Shown: piece after piece, positions 10,426-23,654 of the stretch
How the letters are laid out: each line of letters starts with the position of its first letter
Numbering within the stretch: the stretch's first letter is position 1
From: Brachypodium distachyon
Taxonomy: Eukaryota; Streptophyta; Magnoliopsida; Poales; Poaceae
NCBI RefSeq assembly: GCF_000005505.3
Contig: NC_016132.3
Location: 51,288,914 to 51,352,913, forward strand
Direction: 5' to 3'
Length of the DNA: 64,000 bases
Notes under the pieces: generated by a model
The model's input: the letters and a program-made list of their open reading frames with translations, nothing else
Told to the model about the DNA's origin: nothing
The model's database searches: none
Position numbers and translations under genes: made by a program

Positions 10426-13400
10426 GACATCATGCTTGTATTTTGAAGGTATGCATGGTTTTGACCAGGCATTAACCTATAATAACAAAGTGGCCAAAGT
10501 GCCATAGTACATATGATAGGTTTCTTTGACAGGGATACATGCAGGATCTCGCTTATATTCCGCTTCTAGACCAATAAGGATTTTCTAGTTTATTTTTTTG
10601 CTTGAAATCTTAATGTTAGCCTAGAAGCAGGACATATAAGAGATCCCGCTTGTATTCCTATGCCTGAACAGATGAGAGCCCGAGTGATGGAGCTTTCCAT
10701 ATTAACCCGAGATCGTATATACGATAGGTCCCCTGAACAGATGAGGGTCTGAAAAATGCAGCTTTCCAAGTTAACTCAAGAGCATATATATCCAAGAACA
10801 TGGCCAATGGAGAATTAATGTATCCAGTTGTGAAGTGAGTAGAGTCATTACAGCTGGTAATCACTCCGAGGGAATTATCTTTTGGACTGGACTCATTGAC
10901 CCTAGCAAGCTAGCGCGCGCGAGGTTGATTGATGCGTATTTGCTTGAGTACAAAGGGACATGATATCGTTGCTTTACTTCTTTGTAAAAGTACGAAGGAG
11001 ATGGTTAACTCACTCATGGCCTCATTTCGTGCTTACCGTAATCCATCGATTGGCAATTCTTCTAAGTTCTTTCTCTTCCAACTCATTAATTTGTTCTCAT
11101 GCACAAAGACCAATTCATTTAATTGACGTGAATTTGTATAAGAATGTATATAAATCTACGTGAGTTAAGTTAATTTGGGACGGAGCCAGAGCTTTGTGCA
11201 TGGCTTGTTTCGTAAGACTGGTAACCACGAAATGTGGTCCGTTCCGTACGTGTCAGCCTGTCAGGTCGGCCAGGAGAGCCTACACGCTGCTAGTTCTTCA
11301 AAACAAAGATGGTCCGTTCCGTGACATGTCAAAATGTTACCGGCGGATGGTCGACTAGGTTAGCCCAGGTCGATATCGCTTAGGCAGAAAGCTCACACCA
11401 TATATGCATGCCCATGTGTAGTGGATGCAGTGGATCTAGATGCAGAGGACATAGCAGATGACCTTGAACCAAGCTGTAAATTTTTGACATCGTGAACCAA
11501 CTTGTAAATGATATATAGTGCTCTTTCATTATGTAATTATGGTCCAAATAAACGTGTGGTATACGCGTGCCATATCCAATTTGAGGCATTCCAATTCATC
11601 CTTAACTAGAGAAATAAGACTTTTCAGTACTAGTCAACAATGACTATATATTAGTGCGACCAAGTTTAAGATTTTAGCCGCCTTTCGCTTTAAAAGAAGA
11701 GTTCATTTAACTAACCCTTCCTTCTGGAATGAGGTTCGACTTCATTTTGTTGTTGAAGTGCTTTAAAATATTCCCAGGTATTGCTTCATCAAGAGGGCAC
11801 CTCTATTGGACCACAACTGCTAAGCTAGGAAAAAAGAGGGGACCTAAAACCATCATGGCGTGTTGCCTCCAGAATACAGATCTAGATCAATCGCTAGCTT
11901 CGTTTCATTTAAGCCTCTGCGTTCAGGCTTCAGGGTTCGCTCTTGTTTCGGGGTTTGACCCAAAATTAGTCATCACGAAGATATTAATAACACCATTGTA
12001 TTCTTTTACTTAGAGTTCTTTAACTGACACTAGTACTTCTATTTAGTAATTGCCTGTTGCGCTCTATATATGAGTTGTTGATTTGCTCTTTATGGAAGAA
12101 ACTAGCTTGAGTGGCAAGTATAACCAAACTAGCTAGATGTTACCCAAAAAAAACGCTAATCGGCTAGGTACATCACTTTTTAGCAATAAGGCAAGTAGGA
12201 TATACTTCTTTCTGATTCCACTCCCTCTGTTCCTCCATCTCCTAATCCAAAGCATAACTGCCCATATTTCTATGAGAAAAGCAAGCTCAATCCACGCAGA
12301 CTTTAGCTAGTACTGCTGCTTGCAAAGCACCACGTACGTATAGCTTGCTATATAGCTTTGAGCAGGTAGCCAGTTCCAGCTTTGGTGCTGCAAGCTTGTG
12401 TGTGCTTTATCGTTGGAGCAAGGCTTGTGATATGACAACGTGTTTGCAAGGCCAGGAATCTAGGCCCTTGTCTTGAGGCATGCCTAGAGCACAAAGACGG
12501 GGTGAGATTTGGGGCCATGGACTCCATTCTGTTCGGCCCCGCCCCCTCTTTCAGCTACAGACAAACGCGAGAAAACAACAAAAGGGATGTTCCCGAGCTG
12601 CCTCAAGATCTAGTTTATGCGTCGAGGCCTCGCGCGCCTTTTCCCCTGTAGTGTGGACCCCTACTCAATTTTGCGCGGTTATCAAGGCCTTGATCATTGG
12701 GCCTCTTTTCATCGCCCTTTATCTCTTTCTTTTCCAAGTTTTCGTACCGCTGTTTTGCAAAGGCAGGAAATTTTTTAGTCTGCGCCGCGGCGTCCCTGAT
12801 GGCGATGCTGGAGCCGAGAGCAAATGATTTTAGTTTAGTTCCCGACGAATAATTGACCGATGCACACACAAAAAGATGAATAAATGTTGGTGCAATTGTT
12901 TTTTTTCCTCTTGTGCAAGATCGGCGGCAATGTCGTTTGCTCGATATGATCGGGCGAGTCGACGGCGACGTCACGCCGACGTCGAGCCCACTGCACTGCA
13001 ACGTGGGGCCGTCCGCGGCGCACGCGTGCCCCCCGCGCGTACCTGGACAGGGCCCCGCCCAGATTCGGGCTGCCGTCGAGGCCGGCTCATGCAGGGCAGC
13101 CAGCCAGGGGGACCCGAAAGCGACCGCGCGCGCCATTGCTGGCTCAAAGTCCCGGCTTTCAGCTGATGCGTGCCTGGCAGGCTGGCAGCCTGGCTGGGTG
13201 AGGAGAGCACGGGATGAGGCACGCAAGTACCAATGGCCGGCGATCGAATAGCGAGCGAATCGTGCGCGCGTGGCAGGGAACAACAGAGCGCGTGCTGAGC
13301 CGTACGCGCGCCCTCGTCCCCGCTAGCTCCCCGTGCCATGCCGCCCACTATCCCTTGCCAGGCATCTCCCTTCCCTCCCGGCTGTTCAGGTGGCCCCGAA

Positions 13401-15307
13401 AGGACTGCAGCAGGACTCGGTAAAACGTGTTACATTTACGACGATGCCCGCCGGTTTCTTTTCTTTCTTCTTTTCGAGATGTGTTGCCTGTCCGTTTTCA
13501 GTCGATCGGTTCTAGTACTGCTCTACTCATGGCAGGCTGATGATACTCATGTTATACTTTCTCACCAGCCATTATGGCTCTCAAGCACATACGCACCACA
13601 GCCGCTGTAGTGATAGCTAGAGCTAGCACCACGCCCCTGCTGACACCCGTAGGGGGGCCAGTTGACCATGTCATGTCGACAACTTGAGATAAGCATGTTG
13701 TGTACATATATGGACGGAAAGCAAGAGAAAACAACCAAGGTCAATCCCTGCAATTAATATATGGAAGAAGGGTTGGTTCCGTTCCCGAACCGGAGTGGAT
13801 CTAACAAACTCGATCTTCCAACCACAGACACCGTACGTCTTACAGCGTTAACTAGCCAGGATCTAAACTAGCAGTATATATATCTCAGACTCTCGGTGAT
13901 GCCCGGCCGTGCAGAGAGAGCCAAAGGCAAGCGGCCGCATGCAAAAGCTAGCACAACTGCCTGATGGCTGACGAAACGTTACCAAATCTCCTTTTGGATT
14001 CATGACACAAACACTGCTTATCGCCAAGCTCCTGCGCGCGCGCTGGGCTGGCTTGATTACAAAAACCGCCGCAAGAACACATCCTTGTCAAGGAAGACAA
14101 AAAGAGGCGATGGTCTCCCGGTTTTGTATAGCTCCTTCCTGCTACTGCGCGGAAACGGACAGCGTTAGTTAAGAGTAGGACGCAACTAACGCAAAGCCAC
14201 CTGCCTTCCTCCCAACGTACTTACCCTGTAGAAGACGCGGCACTAAGAGCTCCCTTAAGAGCAGAATCACGGCGAGATCAATGGCTCCTTGGTGCTATAT
14301 GACAAGAAGGGGTGCTAGGTATAGGAATTAGAAGCCACGTATGTATAGGCAGAGATCGCGACGTCGTTGGGTAGGAGCTTGCGCTTCGAAGCAATTTCAG
14401 ATAATTAGTTAGTGAAGATATATATCCAGCTACCGTCATGCGCCGGACCTCGTTGTACGTACGACGTCGCACGCACCCTATCGGCCTATCCTGAGCTAGT
14501 TAATGTCCTGGTAGACAGGGACAATCCAAACCAGTCTTCTTCTCTTACGTCATAACTCGTCTTTAGACATTCTATAAGCCAGTTTAGAACCTTAGTTTAG
14601 TTTATCTGCTGGGTCATCATAGCAAGCTTTCGACCGCAAAGCATCTGACGGTACAACTGTAGCCATCTCGACTCCCCGACCGGATTTAACAACGATCATC
14701 GTCAGCTGGCTCCGCGTAGATGCATGTTTGATATTATCGGCACAACGTCTACATGAAGCAAATGCTGACTGCATTTTGTCAACGTAAGGACGTACAAGTC
14801 AAACAGCCGTATCAATAACGTACTATCGACTAAAGTACGTGTGTTATTCCATTCAGGTGATGTCGTACTCATGCCCGAAGTCCGGAACGCATTCTTGTGG
14901 CAACTGGCGCAGGTAGCTCTGCCCCCGCCCGGAAGGGACATTGACCTAGTACGGTTGATTTCTGATGTTTGCTTGATAAAGCTGGTACGTTTTGGCTCCC
15001 CCGGATGTGCTAACCAATTAATGGATCTGTTGCAACGAAAACAGCCTTGTCGTTTATATTCAGCACAAGATGTTCTGTTTGACTACAAATATCCTATGCA
15101 TGCGTGCTTCAGTTAATAGAGAAATGTCATGTCTTTTTTGCGGAAATGTCATGTTAATTCAAGTAGCATTATTTCTTGCTCTGCTGGACGCAACGTTGTT
15201 TTTGTTCTTGCAGAGTTCCCTTACCTTTTGAGCTCCGATAGTGGTACCTGCCTTGAGGTCATATCTCAGGGTGTCTGCTCCGGCTCGGTTTATACGGTTT
15301 CCGGTAA
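10426..15307. other. Gene-poor spacer
   Basis: About 4.9 kb without a supported gene. An imperfect 68-bp tandem duplication lies at about 10666-10800 (CTGAACAGATGAG... repeated). A GC-rich block at 12900-13350 gives long open frames on both strands, but none has a recognisable domain. Confidence 0.4.
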
Positions 15308-15597
15308 GGAGTTGTTTGGTGTTAATGTATTTTTTAGTCACTAGTGTTTGGTATTTGAGAGTTTTGGGTGTTCAGCCAAAACACTCAAAAATCCAAAACA
15401 CTAGTGTTTTTCTAAAAAAACACTAGTTTGAGAAGTGTTTTAATTTGGTACAAAAATGGAGTGTTTTGTTGGAAAAACTAGAGATAATCCCCTCCAAACT
15501 CTTCCTCCAACCAACCATTTGGGTTTGTAGTGTTTTTCAATTTGTAGTGGATAATACCCTACAAAACACCCCCAAAACTCTAATACCAAATAAGGCC
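15308..15597. mobile_element. Tourist-like MITE (PIF/Harbinger type), 290 bp
   Basis: The ends GGAGTTGTTTGGTGTTA and the reverse complement GGCCTTATTTGGTATTA are imperfect inverted repeats. The element is flanked by TAA on both sides (15305-15307 and 15598-15600), the classic three-base target duplication. The interior is rich in AAAACACT/AGTGTTTT inverted motifs. Confidence 0.8.
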
Positions 15598-15600
15598 TAA

Positions 15601-18600
15601 AGGGTTTATATATTTTGGGTTATACTGTTCGGTTTCAGTTATAACAAGTTAGTTTCTCGGTTCGGTTTTGGTTATAATCAAACCAACCAAAGTTGATGTG
15701 AAATTTTGAGCAACACATATTTTTTGTCATAAGTTTATATTTTCAATTTAGTGTGCATTAGAAGATAATCAAATATTGGATTGTGTAGTATATAGTTGAA
15801 CCGTGACATACGTTGCACCTTGCTTCAAAACCAGCCAAAATGAAAAGGGTACCCAAGTAAAAATGTTTTCGTTGCTCCTCCAGCTGCTATACACAGAGAT
15901 TGATTCACGTACTAGGCTATTAGCACACCCTGGATGCAAATTGATGGGATGGATCCATTTGTACTCTGCATGTGCATGTTCTGACCTGAGAACTGTAACA
16001 GTAGAGCCGCACGTAAAAAATTTGATTTGTTTTTTAAAATAATTAAAAAGAAAATCGATACATTGGCTGCTCAGGCCTAAGAGCAAATGAGCTGGGCCTG
16101 TCTCTAATGGGCCTGAAGTCACGGTATCGGACTAGAGGGGCAGGTAGAAAGCCCGTGGGATTCCGTTCTGGGCCTCCTCTTGTCTTTCGGCGCGGGGTAT
16201 AGGCTGCTTCTGGCCTGGTTCTGCTTAGGATTAGACTGGGATAGGCCTCAACTATATGGTCCTTGATTGGGAAGAGTGGGCTGGTCCATTACTTAATTTT
16301 TTTTTTGAACGACTGAGCTGATCCATCACAGAATCTGGTAGTTCAACCGAAAAATGTGGCCCCTAACATAGTACAAAATAAATGATATTTTTTATGGATC
16401 GTAGGGAGTATTTGATCAGTTTATCGCGTTCAATCCATAATTATTTTCACATTGTTTTTTAATACAAAAAACAACATTTCTTGGAGATGAATAAATATTT
16501 ATACGACAAACTTCTGTGGATTGCGACGGGTCCATCCGGAACTAGGAGGTACAAATTATATTAATTGTCCATCATTTTGGTAAAAAAACACCATTTGATT
16601 ATTTGCTGATAGTAAACAGACTTGGTTTGATCCTTTTTTAGAACAAGGGTTTGTTTAGTCACCCATTTAAATCGGCCTTGATCGGAGACACGGACTCTTC
16701 AATACGGCGCTTATTTCATCGAGACACAGCGTTAGAGAGAAAATTGAACGGATTGGAGAGATATACTATGCTCAAAGCCTCAACCCCGCCTGCATTGCAT
16801 GCATGTCCGCTCTCTTTTTTTTTATCGCGGGCCAAAACGTGGACGCATACGCTGATAGTGCTGCACATAATATGGATCACTGAAACCACCAACAAAACCG
16901 TGATTGACTGATGGCGACGATCATCGATCGACACATGCACGCGCGGCCACCACAAGCCCGTGTCCTCCGCGAGGGAAAGCGAAACAATGCACGCGTACGC
17001 AGTACGTGCACCCTATATATGTCCTGTTTTAACTCGCATATCATATCCTCCTTGGTGTTCGAGTCTAGCTACCAGCAGCTAAGCTACGCGTAATTTTTGG
17101 CTGTAGCTTTATATCTGCTACTGTTTGGGAGGCAGGAAGGCAAAGTCAGACATATCCATATCTCATATTCGCATGCATGTACACCTTTTCCGGTCCGTCT
17201 TCTCTCGACGTGACCCGGCCGGGTGACCGTAAAGTGTACCCATATTGTGCTGAAGTGCTGCTACGCACGACGCACACCGCACCCCGGGGTCCGGCCCGGT
17301 GCTAGCTCGTACATGGAGATGCTTGGGCGCATGGTGAATTGGTGCTCGTGCATGCAGACGCAGAGGTGATCTCTCTAAAAGGACCTGCCCTTTATACGCA
17401 TGCCACCTTTTGTGCTTCCTTTTTGTTGATGGTGGCGTATATATTGTCCGTTTTTAATTTGGGACTGAATATGTCAGTGGCAGACGTTGGACACAGAACA
17501 CGTGATCTTCTTTTGGTTGTATTGTTTTCTCATAATTTTATTTCTAATTTATACACTACGTTATTCACGAGGAAACTAGTTTTTGAAACTTTCACTCTTT
17601 TTTTTAAAAAAAAGTATGGTGCCTCGTACCACGACGTCGAGTTTGACCAAATTTGTAAAAAAGTCAAGTAAGATCTACAATATCAAATAAGTATACTATG
17701 AAAATATACATGTCACAGATTTAATAAAACTAATTTGAAGTTCTATGTTGATGATTTTTTTATAAAGTTTGTCAAATTAAAGAAGTTGACTCTAGCCAAA
17801 TCTAGAACTTTTTATATTTAGAAACTGAAGTAGTGACATCCCCAGATTTGTTATTTTTACACAGACCACAAATTAATGTATCTTTTGACGAAATTTACAG
17901 ATATGTAGTATACATCTATACTTACACTAGAAAAAAAATCAGATTTTTTTGAAACTTCAAAAATGTGATTTTCATTATGTTTGAACTATAGTGTCTACTG
18001 GAGCTCGGGTGCCAAAAAACTGTATTCTTACTTCTCTGTTTTTTTAGGGAAAAATTCTCTGTTTCTTGAGCACTAGGAATTTAGCGTGAATTTTCTTTGA
18101 TCGCCCTGCTTTCTCGAGGCTATTCACACCAGCAATGCAGAGATAGGATAGGGCCATGCATGCGTACATTAGCTAGACACACCAGGCCCAACATTCCCGA
18201 TTTTGGGTTCGCACATTATATTATAAATATCGAGTTTATAACTATAAAAATAAAAATGAAACGAGGGCCGGCTTGTGTCATGTGTTCTATTCGACTCCAC
18301 ATACTATGGTCCAAAGCCTACATTAGACCAATCCTGAGTTGTCAGATCACCCCGACACAGCTTTAAGTACGCACCACCCTTTTGCTCGTGCATGCATGTC
18401 ATGACCATGACTTGAAGGAAGCACACCCACTGTCCGGGATAAAGTCAAGATGCCATCGCGCGCGCCCAGCCGGCAGGCATATGCAGAGCATACCTTTGCA
18501 CCGTGTGATATTTCGACGTGTGGCCAAGGTACCGCGGCAATAGCTGGCTGGCTGCACCAATGCTTCTTGCCCACAGTCCACACACACCACAAGGGAATCT

Positions 18601-21600
18601 TCCTGCGCGCCATACTTAATAGTTTCGTTTTCCATGAATATTTCGATGCCATGTTTATCTGAATCTGAGTCCGGGCATCAGAGTCTTGGTCTCTTGGAGC
18701 TAATTTGCTACTGCACTACTGGCCTAGAAAATCACTGGTTACCAATAGTTTAGGAGTCAATCGATCAGTACTCACCGAATAAATCAATAGATGTTACTGA
18801 GAAAAGAGGATATATAAAACGATATTCGATTGGATTGTAGATATTTCGATTACCACGTACTAGCAGTACTAGATGTACAACAAAGTCAAAAAGCTTATAC
18901 CACCTTGGTAGTAACTGTATGTAGCGATCCGGCCTGTATATAGGTAAGCCTTTTCTTGATATGTCCTAAGCCCAACAGCGAGCTAGTGGTGGTATATGTT
19001 GCTCAATGCCGGTTTTACCAGGGTACAGTCGAGCTGTTTCAGCTTTCGAAGTGTCCAATTAGTGGCATGCATTGACTACTCGGTTCGATATGAAAAGTCT
19101 TGCACAATCTACGCATTGCGGCCTGGGCATTACTGGTGATCCACACGTACTGCTGCACCGAAACCAAATATATATGCGCGTACATGCATGATACATTCCC
19201 AGGGACGGATGAAATGAAGATACATATGCAGGCGCATTTGGACCAAAAACCGGGCAATTAATGGAAAAGTTGAGACAATTCGGCCCTAGCTCGCGGCAGC
19301 ATCGTAAGAAGCCGGTGGTCGCGTGCCCACCGTAGCAAAGCTCTGTCGGTAGATGGCCCGAAATCCCCACGACACGCGCATAACGCAACCGTACGTGGTT
19401 TCGATCGACCGGCCGGTGCATGCACACTGCACGCACCAAAGCAGGGGAATACGCTGCCTTTTCTCCATCAGATGGCGCCCGGCCTCGGCCGCGCCCCCAC
19501 ACGACGCCGACCCCTGTCGGCAGACGGCCCGGCCGGACACACGCACACGGCCATGCACCGCGACGCCGACGAAACGTACGTGCGTGCGGGGTCGCCCTCG
19601 TGGCCGTGGTCCTCGCGTCAAAAGGCCACTAGTGCTCCAGCATTGGTGTTTAGCGCGACGCGACACGACGAAAGCATGCAGAGCCTGGCCGGCCTGCCGT
19701 CCCCATCGCCACGACCGAACCGAGCGATCCAAAAAAGCCTGTGATCGCGGCGCGCGGGCGTGTGCACGTCGTCCGGTCCGACATCCCCGACTATGCGCGG
19801 CACGGCGGCACCCGTTCGGCTCGAGCGATCACAAGGAAACGGCCGGTGGGCGTGCGTTTAACTAGTACTACTCGTACAACATTCTTCTTGTAGGCTTGAG
19901 AGTACTGGCGATGGACCGCAGCGTCGTTCGGTCGGCGTTGGCTATCGGTCGGCGCGTCGATCGCGGCCCGGCCCGCGCGAGGGGACTGTGACCGACCGTC
20001 GTGACACAGCAGTTGGCCGGCGACGGGCCGAGCCCTGCTGCTTTCTGTAGCGTTGCAGTGCTACCTGCTGTCGTGTGCTGCGTGTACTTGAGAGCACGGT
20101 GCTTGTTTTGTTTTGTTTTGTTACGCGGTGGTGCATGACACTGACGGATCCTGCATGCGAAGTGTGCGACCGGATGTTTTGTCTGCTTACTTATGTATGG
20201 AACCAGCCCGGGGGATACCAGATCGCTGAATTAATCTTCTTTCTGGCCTGGATTTAATTTTCTTCCAGCGGTAGTAGCTCCCGTGCCTTCGTTTTCAGTG
20301 CGACGGTGGGATCCCACTCCAGATCATATCAGCATTATCCCCGCAATTTTATTTTTTTAGAAAGATCGTTATGATTTGGCTTTCGATGCTCTGCTGAGTC
20401 CACGTAGTCAACACTAATCACGTCGTTTGTCATGGGGTAGCAGAGCACGCATGCGTTCTTGGATCAGGCGCTACCCTACCCGGCCGACCGGGGTCCCGTA
20501 ACTGTAGTCTGCAGGGCCGTACTGTCTTGTCTAAAAGCACGCCCGAGTTTTTTGCGAGATTCCAATGCGATAGAAAGGTGGACTCCGAACAGCTTGGAAA
20601 TACGGTGGTGGCGACCTGGTCTTTTTTGACAGGCATCTGACTTCCAGAGCATTCAGATCTCTGAGACACAGCAGGATGCATGGAGAAATTCAATGCTTAC
20701 TGCTAATGCCAAAAAAACACGGGTGTTGGATGAATTAATGTGCCTGGTTCAGAACTCAGAAGTATGAAGAGGGTATACATAACCAGATCATACGTCTCTG
20801 CACTAACAAACCGGTGCACAGAACACGACCATACCTTGCGAGGACGAACAGCGAGACAACCGCCAAGAACCTATCGGGAAAAAAGAAAAAGAAACAAGAA
20901 GAAAGATCCCATCATGGTCGCTGAGCTGGTTCCATCGTCCCCGTGCATGTGCCATCAATTTGGATGCAACATGAGAAAGAAGCATTTCGTCAAAGTGCAG
21001 ATTTCTGTCAGGGAACAAGTAACGTAACCACACCCTCAAATAGTATTATTGCGCATAGGAATACATATCTGCTCCTGCACTTAATTCTCAGTTGCTCCCA
21101 ATCAGTAGGGGTGTACTACTACTACTGTAGCTAAGCGAAGGCAGCTAGCGCCACCATGGCAATCAGATGTGCTAGCTCACACGACAGGGTTGACGGCATT
21201 GCTGCTGAGAGAGAATTCGCTGATCGAGCTGAAGGCAACCCTTTTCCTTTTAAGATAGTATACGACATCGCCGCATGGCCGTGATTGTATCCACCGTAGG
21301 GTCGGTCCTCGTGTTTGACTACCACTTTTGATTCCGTATTCCAGGCATAAAAGAAGTCCCCAGCCTCTCTGACAAATGGTCTCAGTGCCGCGCGGCGCTG
21401 TATCACGTTTCCGATCAGCGGCTAAAGAGGGGCCCCCCGCAATGATGGTGCTGCACTGCTGCTGCCGGTGGTTGGACTGGGGCTGACGACGACGACGTTG
21501 AAGAGGCACGTTGTTGTCTAGAACAAAGAAAATGCAGTAGTACTGATTTCTTAATACTCAGAAACCAGAAGTTCAGTCAGGCGCGATCTTTCAAGACTGA

Positions 21601-22489
21601 CAGATGATCGTCCTAACTCCGATCGAAATTTTCCGAATCTTCAAGAAGTGAAGCATATATTAACAATTCAAGCTTGTTACTACTAGATTCATCTACAACC
21701 AAAATTGGGACAAATTCCCAATGCTTAACTCCAAACGTACAGTTTGTTTATTCTACATGACACTGCAATTGCAGGCGAAACTTCTCAAGAAAACGAGGGG
21801 CAATATAGTGTAGGAGAAACGCAAAACTAGAAATATTGTTATTCGTACAAACATCGCAAAAGTGGCAAGATTGTGTAGGAGAAACGCAAAACTAGACGCC
21901 AGTGGAGAAATATTTAACGGTAGCTAGTAGTGCTAACCTTCCAAAGTGGTCATAATCGTATAGTCAACTCCTGCTTGTGCGGCTTTCGACGGCCAAAATC
22001 AAAAGTCTCTGATCTCATGGATCCTCCAATCGGAACCTCCCGGGGTGGTCGTGCACATGGAAGCACGAGCACACGTACTCATGCACAATCCCGGACCGTA
22101 CGCTCAGATAAAGGAGTGTATGGAAGGATTGGAACCAAGCAACTACTCCAGAAAATAATACTCGATATGTACTTCTCCATGGCTTCAGGTTACATGTTTC
22201 TTCCAAGGGAGCTGAATCCCTATATACAATTACAGTGCTAACGTAGTGCAAAATGGTGCCAGGATGTGCTAAAATTAATGAATGTGGGTCCATATGAATT
22301 CTGAACTCAAAACTGAAATCAACAAAATTACCTAAAAGTTTTGGAAAATTCTGTAAGGAAAAAAATCTTGATAAATTCGCTAAGACCACTTCTTAGACTA
22401 AGTTAACTCTGGCATGAACGACAATCACCTCGATATAGATGTGGCGAGAAAGGAGTTCATTTGTCATGAGTTGACGAGCCGCTCCCGTC
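15601..22489. other. Gene-poor spacer with GC-rich patches
   Basis: About 6.9 kb with no supported gene. A GGGAGTA-like MITE end remnant lies at about 16395-16410 and a MITE remnant at about 17635-17835. The GC-rich block 19300-20060 has overlapping open frames in several phases without any recognisable protein motif, as expected from base composition alone. Confidence 0.4.
17635..17835. mobile_element. Stowaway-like MITE remnant
   Basis: The core GAGTTTGACCAAATTTGTAA ... TTTGTCAAATTAAAGAAGTTGACTC and the end TTTTTATATTTAGAAACTGAAG match the usual layout of TTTGACCAAA-bearing Stowaway elements in grasses. Terminal repeats are degraded. Confidence 0.5.
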
Positions 22490-23287
22490 TACTACCTCTG
22501 TTCCTAAATATAAAAGAGCTCTTCTATGGTACCCCGAAATTAATTTGGGCCATCCGTTTTTTAGATCCAAAGGCTAAGATTTATTAGTACTACTTGATAC
22601 TGCAATTGAGGTGTGAGGAGTAGTAGGATGGAGTATTTAGAAGTAAGGGGCAAAGATGTAATCCCCCACACACGCCGAACGACACCCCCTCTCTGTCCTG
22701 TTCGCAGGAGCTTCCGCCGCCGCCGGAGGCCACCTCCCGCTGCGTCGACGGCTGGGGGCGAGGACGGCGAGGGCAGAATGGGGCGGCGCGGGCTGTGTGG
22801 ACGGCAGCCGCAGGGCGCTGGAGGAGCGCGAGGCCGGCGTGGGTGGAGGGCGGCGGCGGCGCACGCCGGGGCGAGGTCTAGGAGGCGCCGGCGCGGGCTG
22901 GGTGGAGGGCGGAGGCGGCGCCACACGGGGTGAGGGCTAAGCGGCTGTTCATGGGCGGCGGCGGCGGCCTGCTGGACTACGCGAAGAGAGAAGACAGCGG
23001 GCCGGCGGCGCTCTGTCAGGAGGGAGAGGTGGCCATGGGCTGGAAAGGCCGCGGCGCGCAACTCGTTCTAAGTTAAATTTCTTCAAATTTGAGCATGTCT
23101 ATAAAAAAATCTACCAATATCTAGAACTCTAATTTTGTTTTATTAAACATATTATTATATTATTTTCATAGTATATTAATTTGATATTGTAAATATTAGT
23201 ATAATTTTATATAAAATTGATCGAACTTGAAGAAGTTTGATTTACAACAAAGATAAAACTTATTGTATTTAGGAACCGAGGGAGTCT
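22490..23287. mobile_element. Stowaway-type ends enclosing a GC-rich insertion
   Basis: The left end TACTACCTCTGTTCCTAAAT (22490) and right end ATTTAGGAACCGAGGGAG (about 23268-23285) are inverted repeats of Stowaway type. A normal right arm (TTTGATATTGTAAATATTAG, TTGATCGAACTTGAAGAAG) precedes the right end. Between about 22530 and 23065 lies unrelated sequence including a very GC-rich stretch (22680-23060), with proline/arginine-rich shadow frames. Either foreign DNA inserted into the MITE or the element carries captured DNA. No TIR or target duplication was identified for the insert. Confidence 0.5.
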
Positions 23288-23335
23288 GGTACAAAGTTGC
23301 ATGCACCCACTAATTGACCCAAACATCCGAACTAA

Positions 23336-23654
23336 CAGATTGTTTGGCACCCATTATTTGAGACTAGAATTGTGGAATTCATTTTGAATTCTAGAAACTA
23401 ACTTGTTTGGTTGGCACGGAATTGACTACATGAATTCAATTTGCAATTCCATATAATCACAATACAACTAATCTCAATTCCTCTCTACAAGCCATCATTT
23501 TTTTGGAATTGTCTCTAACTCTACAAATCCATGTGATAGACAAACATGATTTTTGAATCCGGAATTCAAATTCAACCAAATGAAATTTTACCAAAAATTA
23601 GATTTCATTTCATTTGGACCAAATGAAATGAAATGAGGGGTGCCAAACGAGCCG
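23336..23654. mobile_element. Tourist-like MITE, 319 bp
   Basis: Terminal inverted repeats CAGATTGTTTGGCACCC and CGGCTCGTTTGGCACCC (right end reverse-complemented) are flanked by TAA at 23333-23335 and 23655-23657. The interior is rich in GAATTC/AATTC and ATTTCATTT motifs and has no coding capacity. Confidence 0.88.

Noticed and set aside
12615..13283. 222-residue minus-strand open frame in a GC-rich block
   Set aside because: Overlapping frames on both strands are equally open and the translation shows no domain or splice logic. High GC alone explains the lack of stops.
19353..19865. 170-residue plus-strand open frame, with 148- and 147-residue antisense frames
   Set aside because: Arg/Pro/His-rich and of similar length in several phases; no recognisable motif.
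22561..23061. 166-residue minus-strand frame
   Set aside because: Pro/Arg/Ala low-complexity product of a GC-rich transposon insert; no domain.
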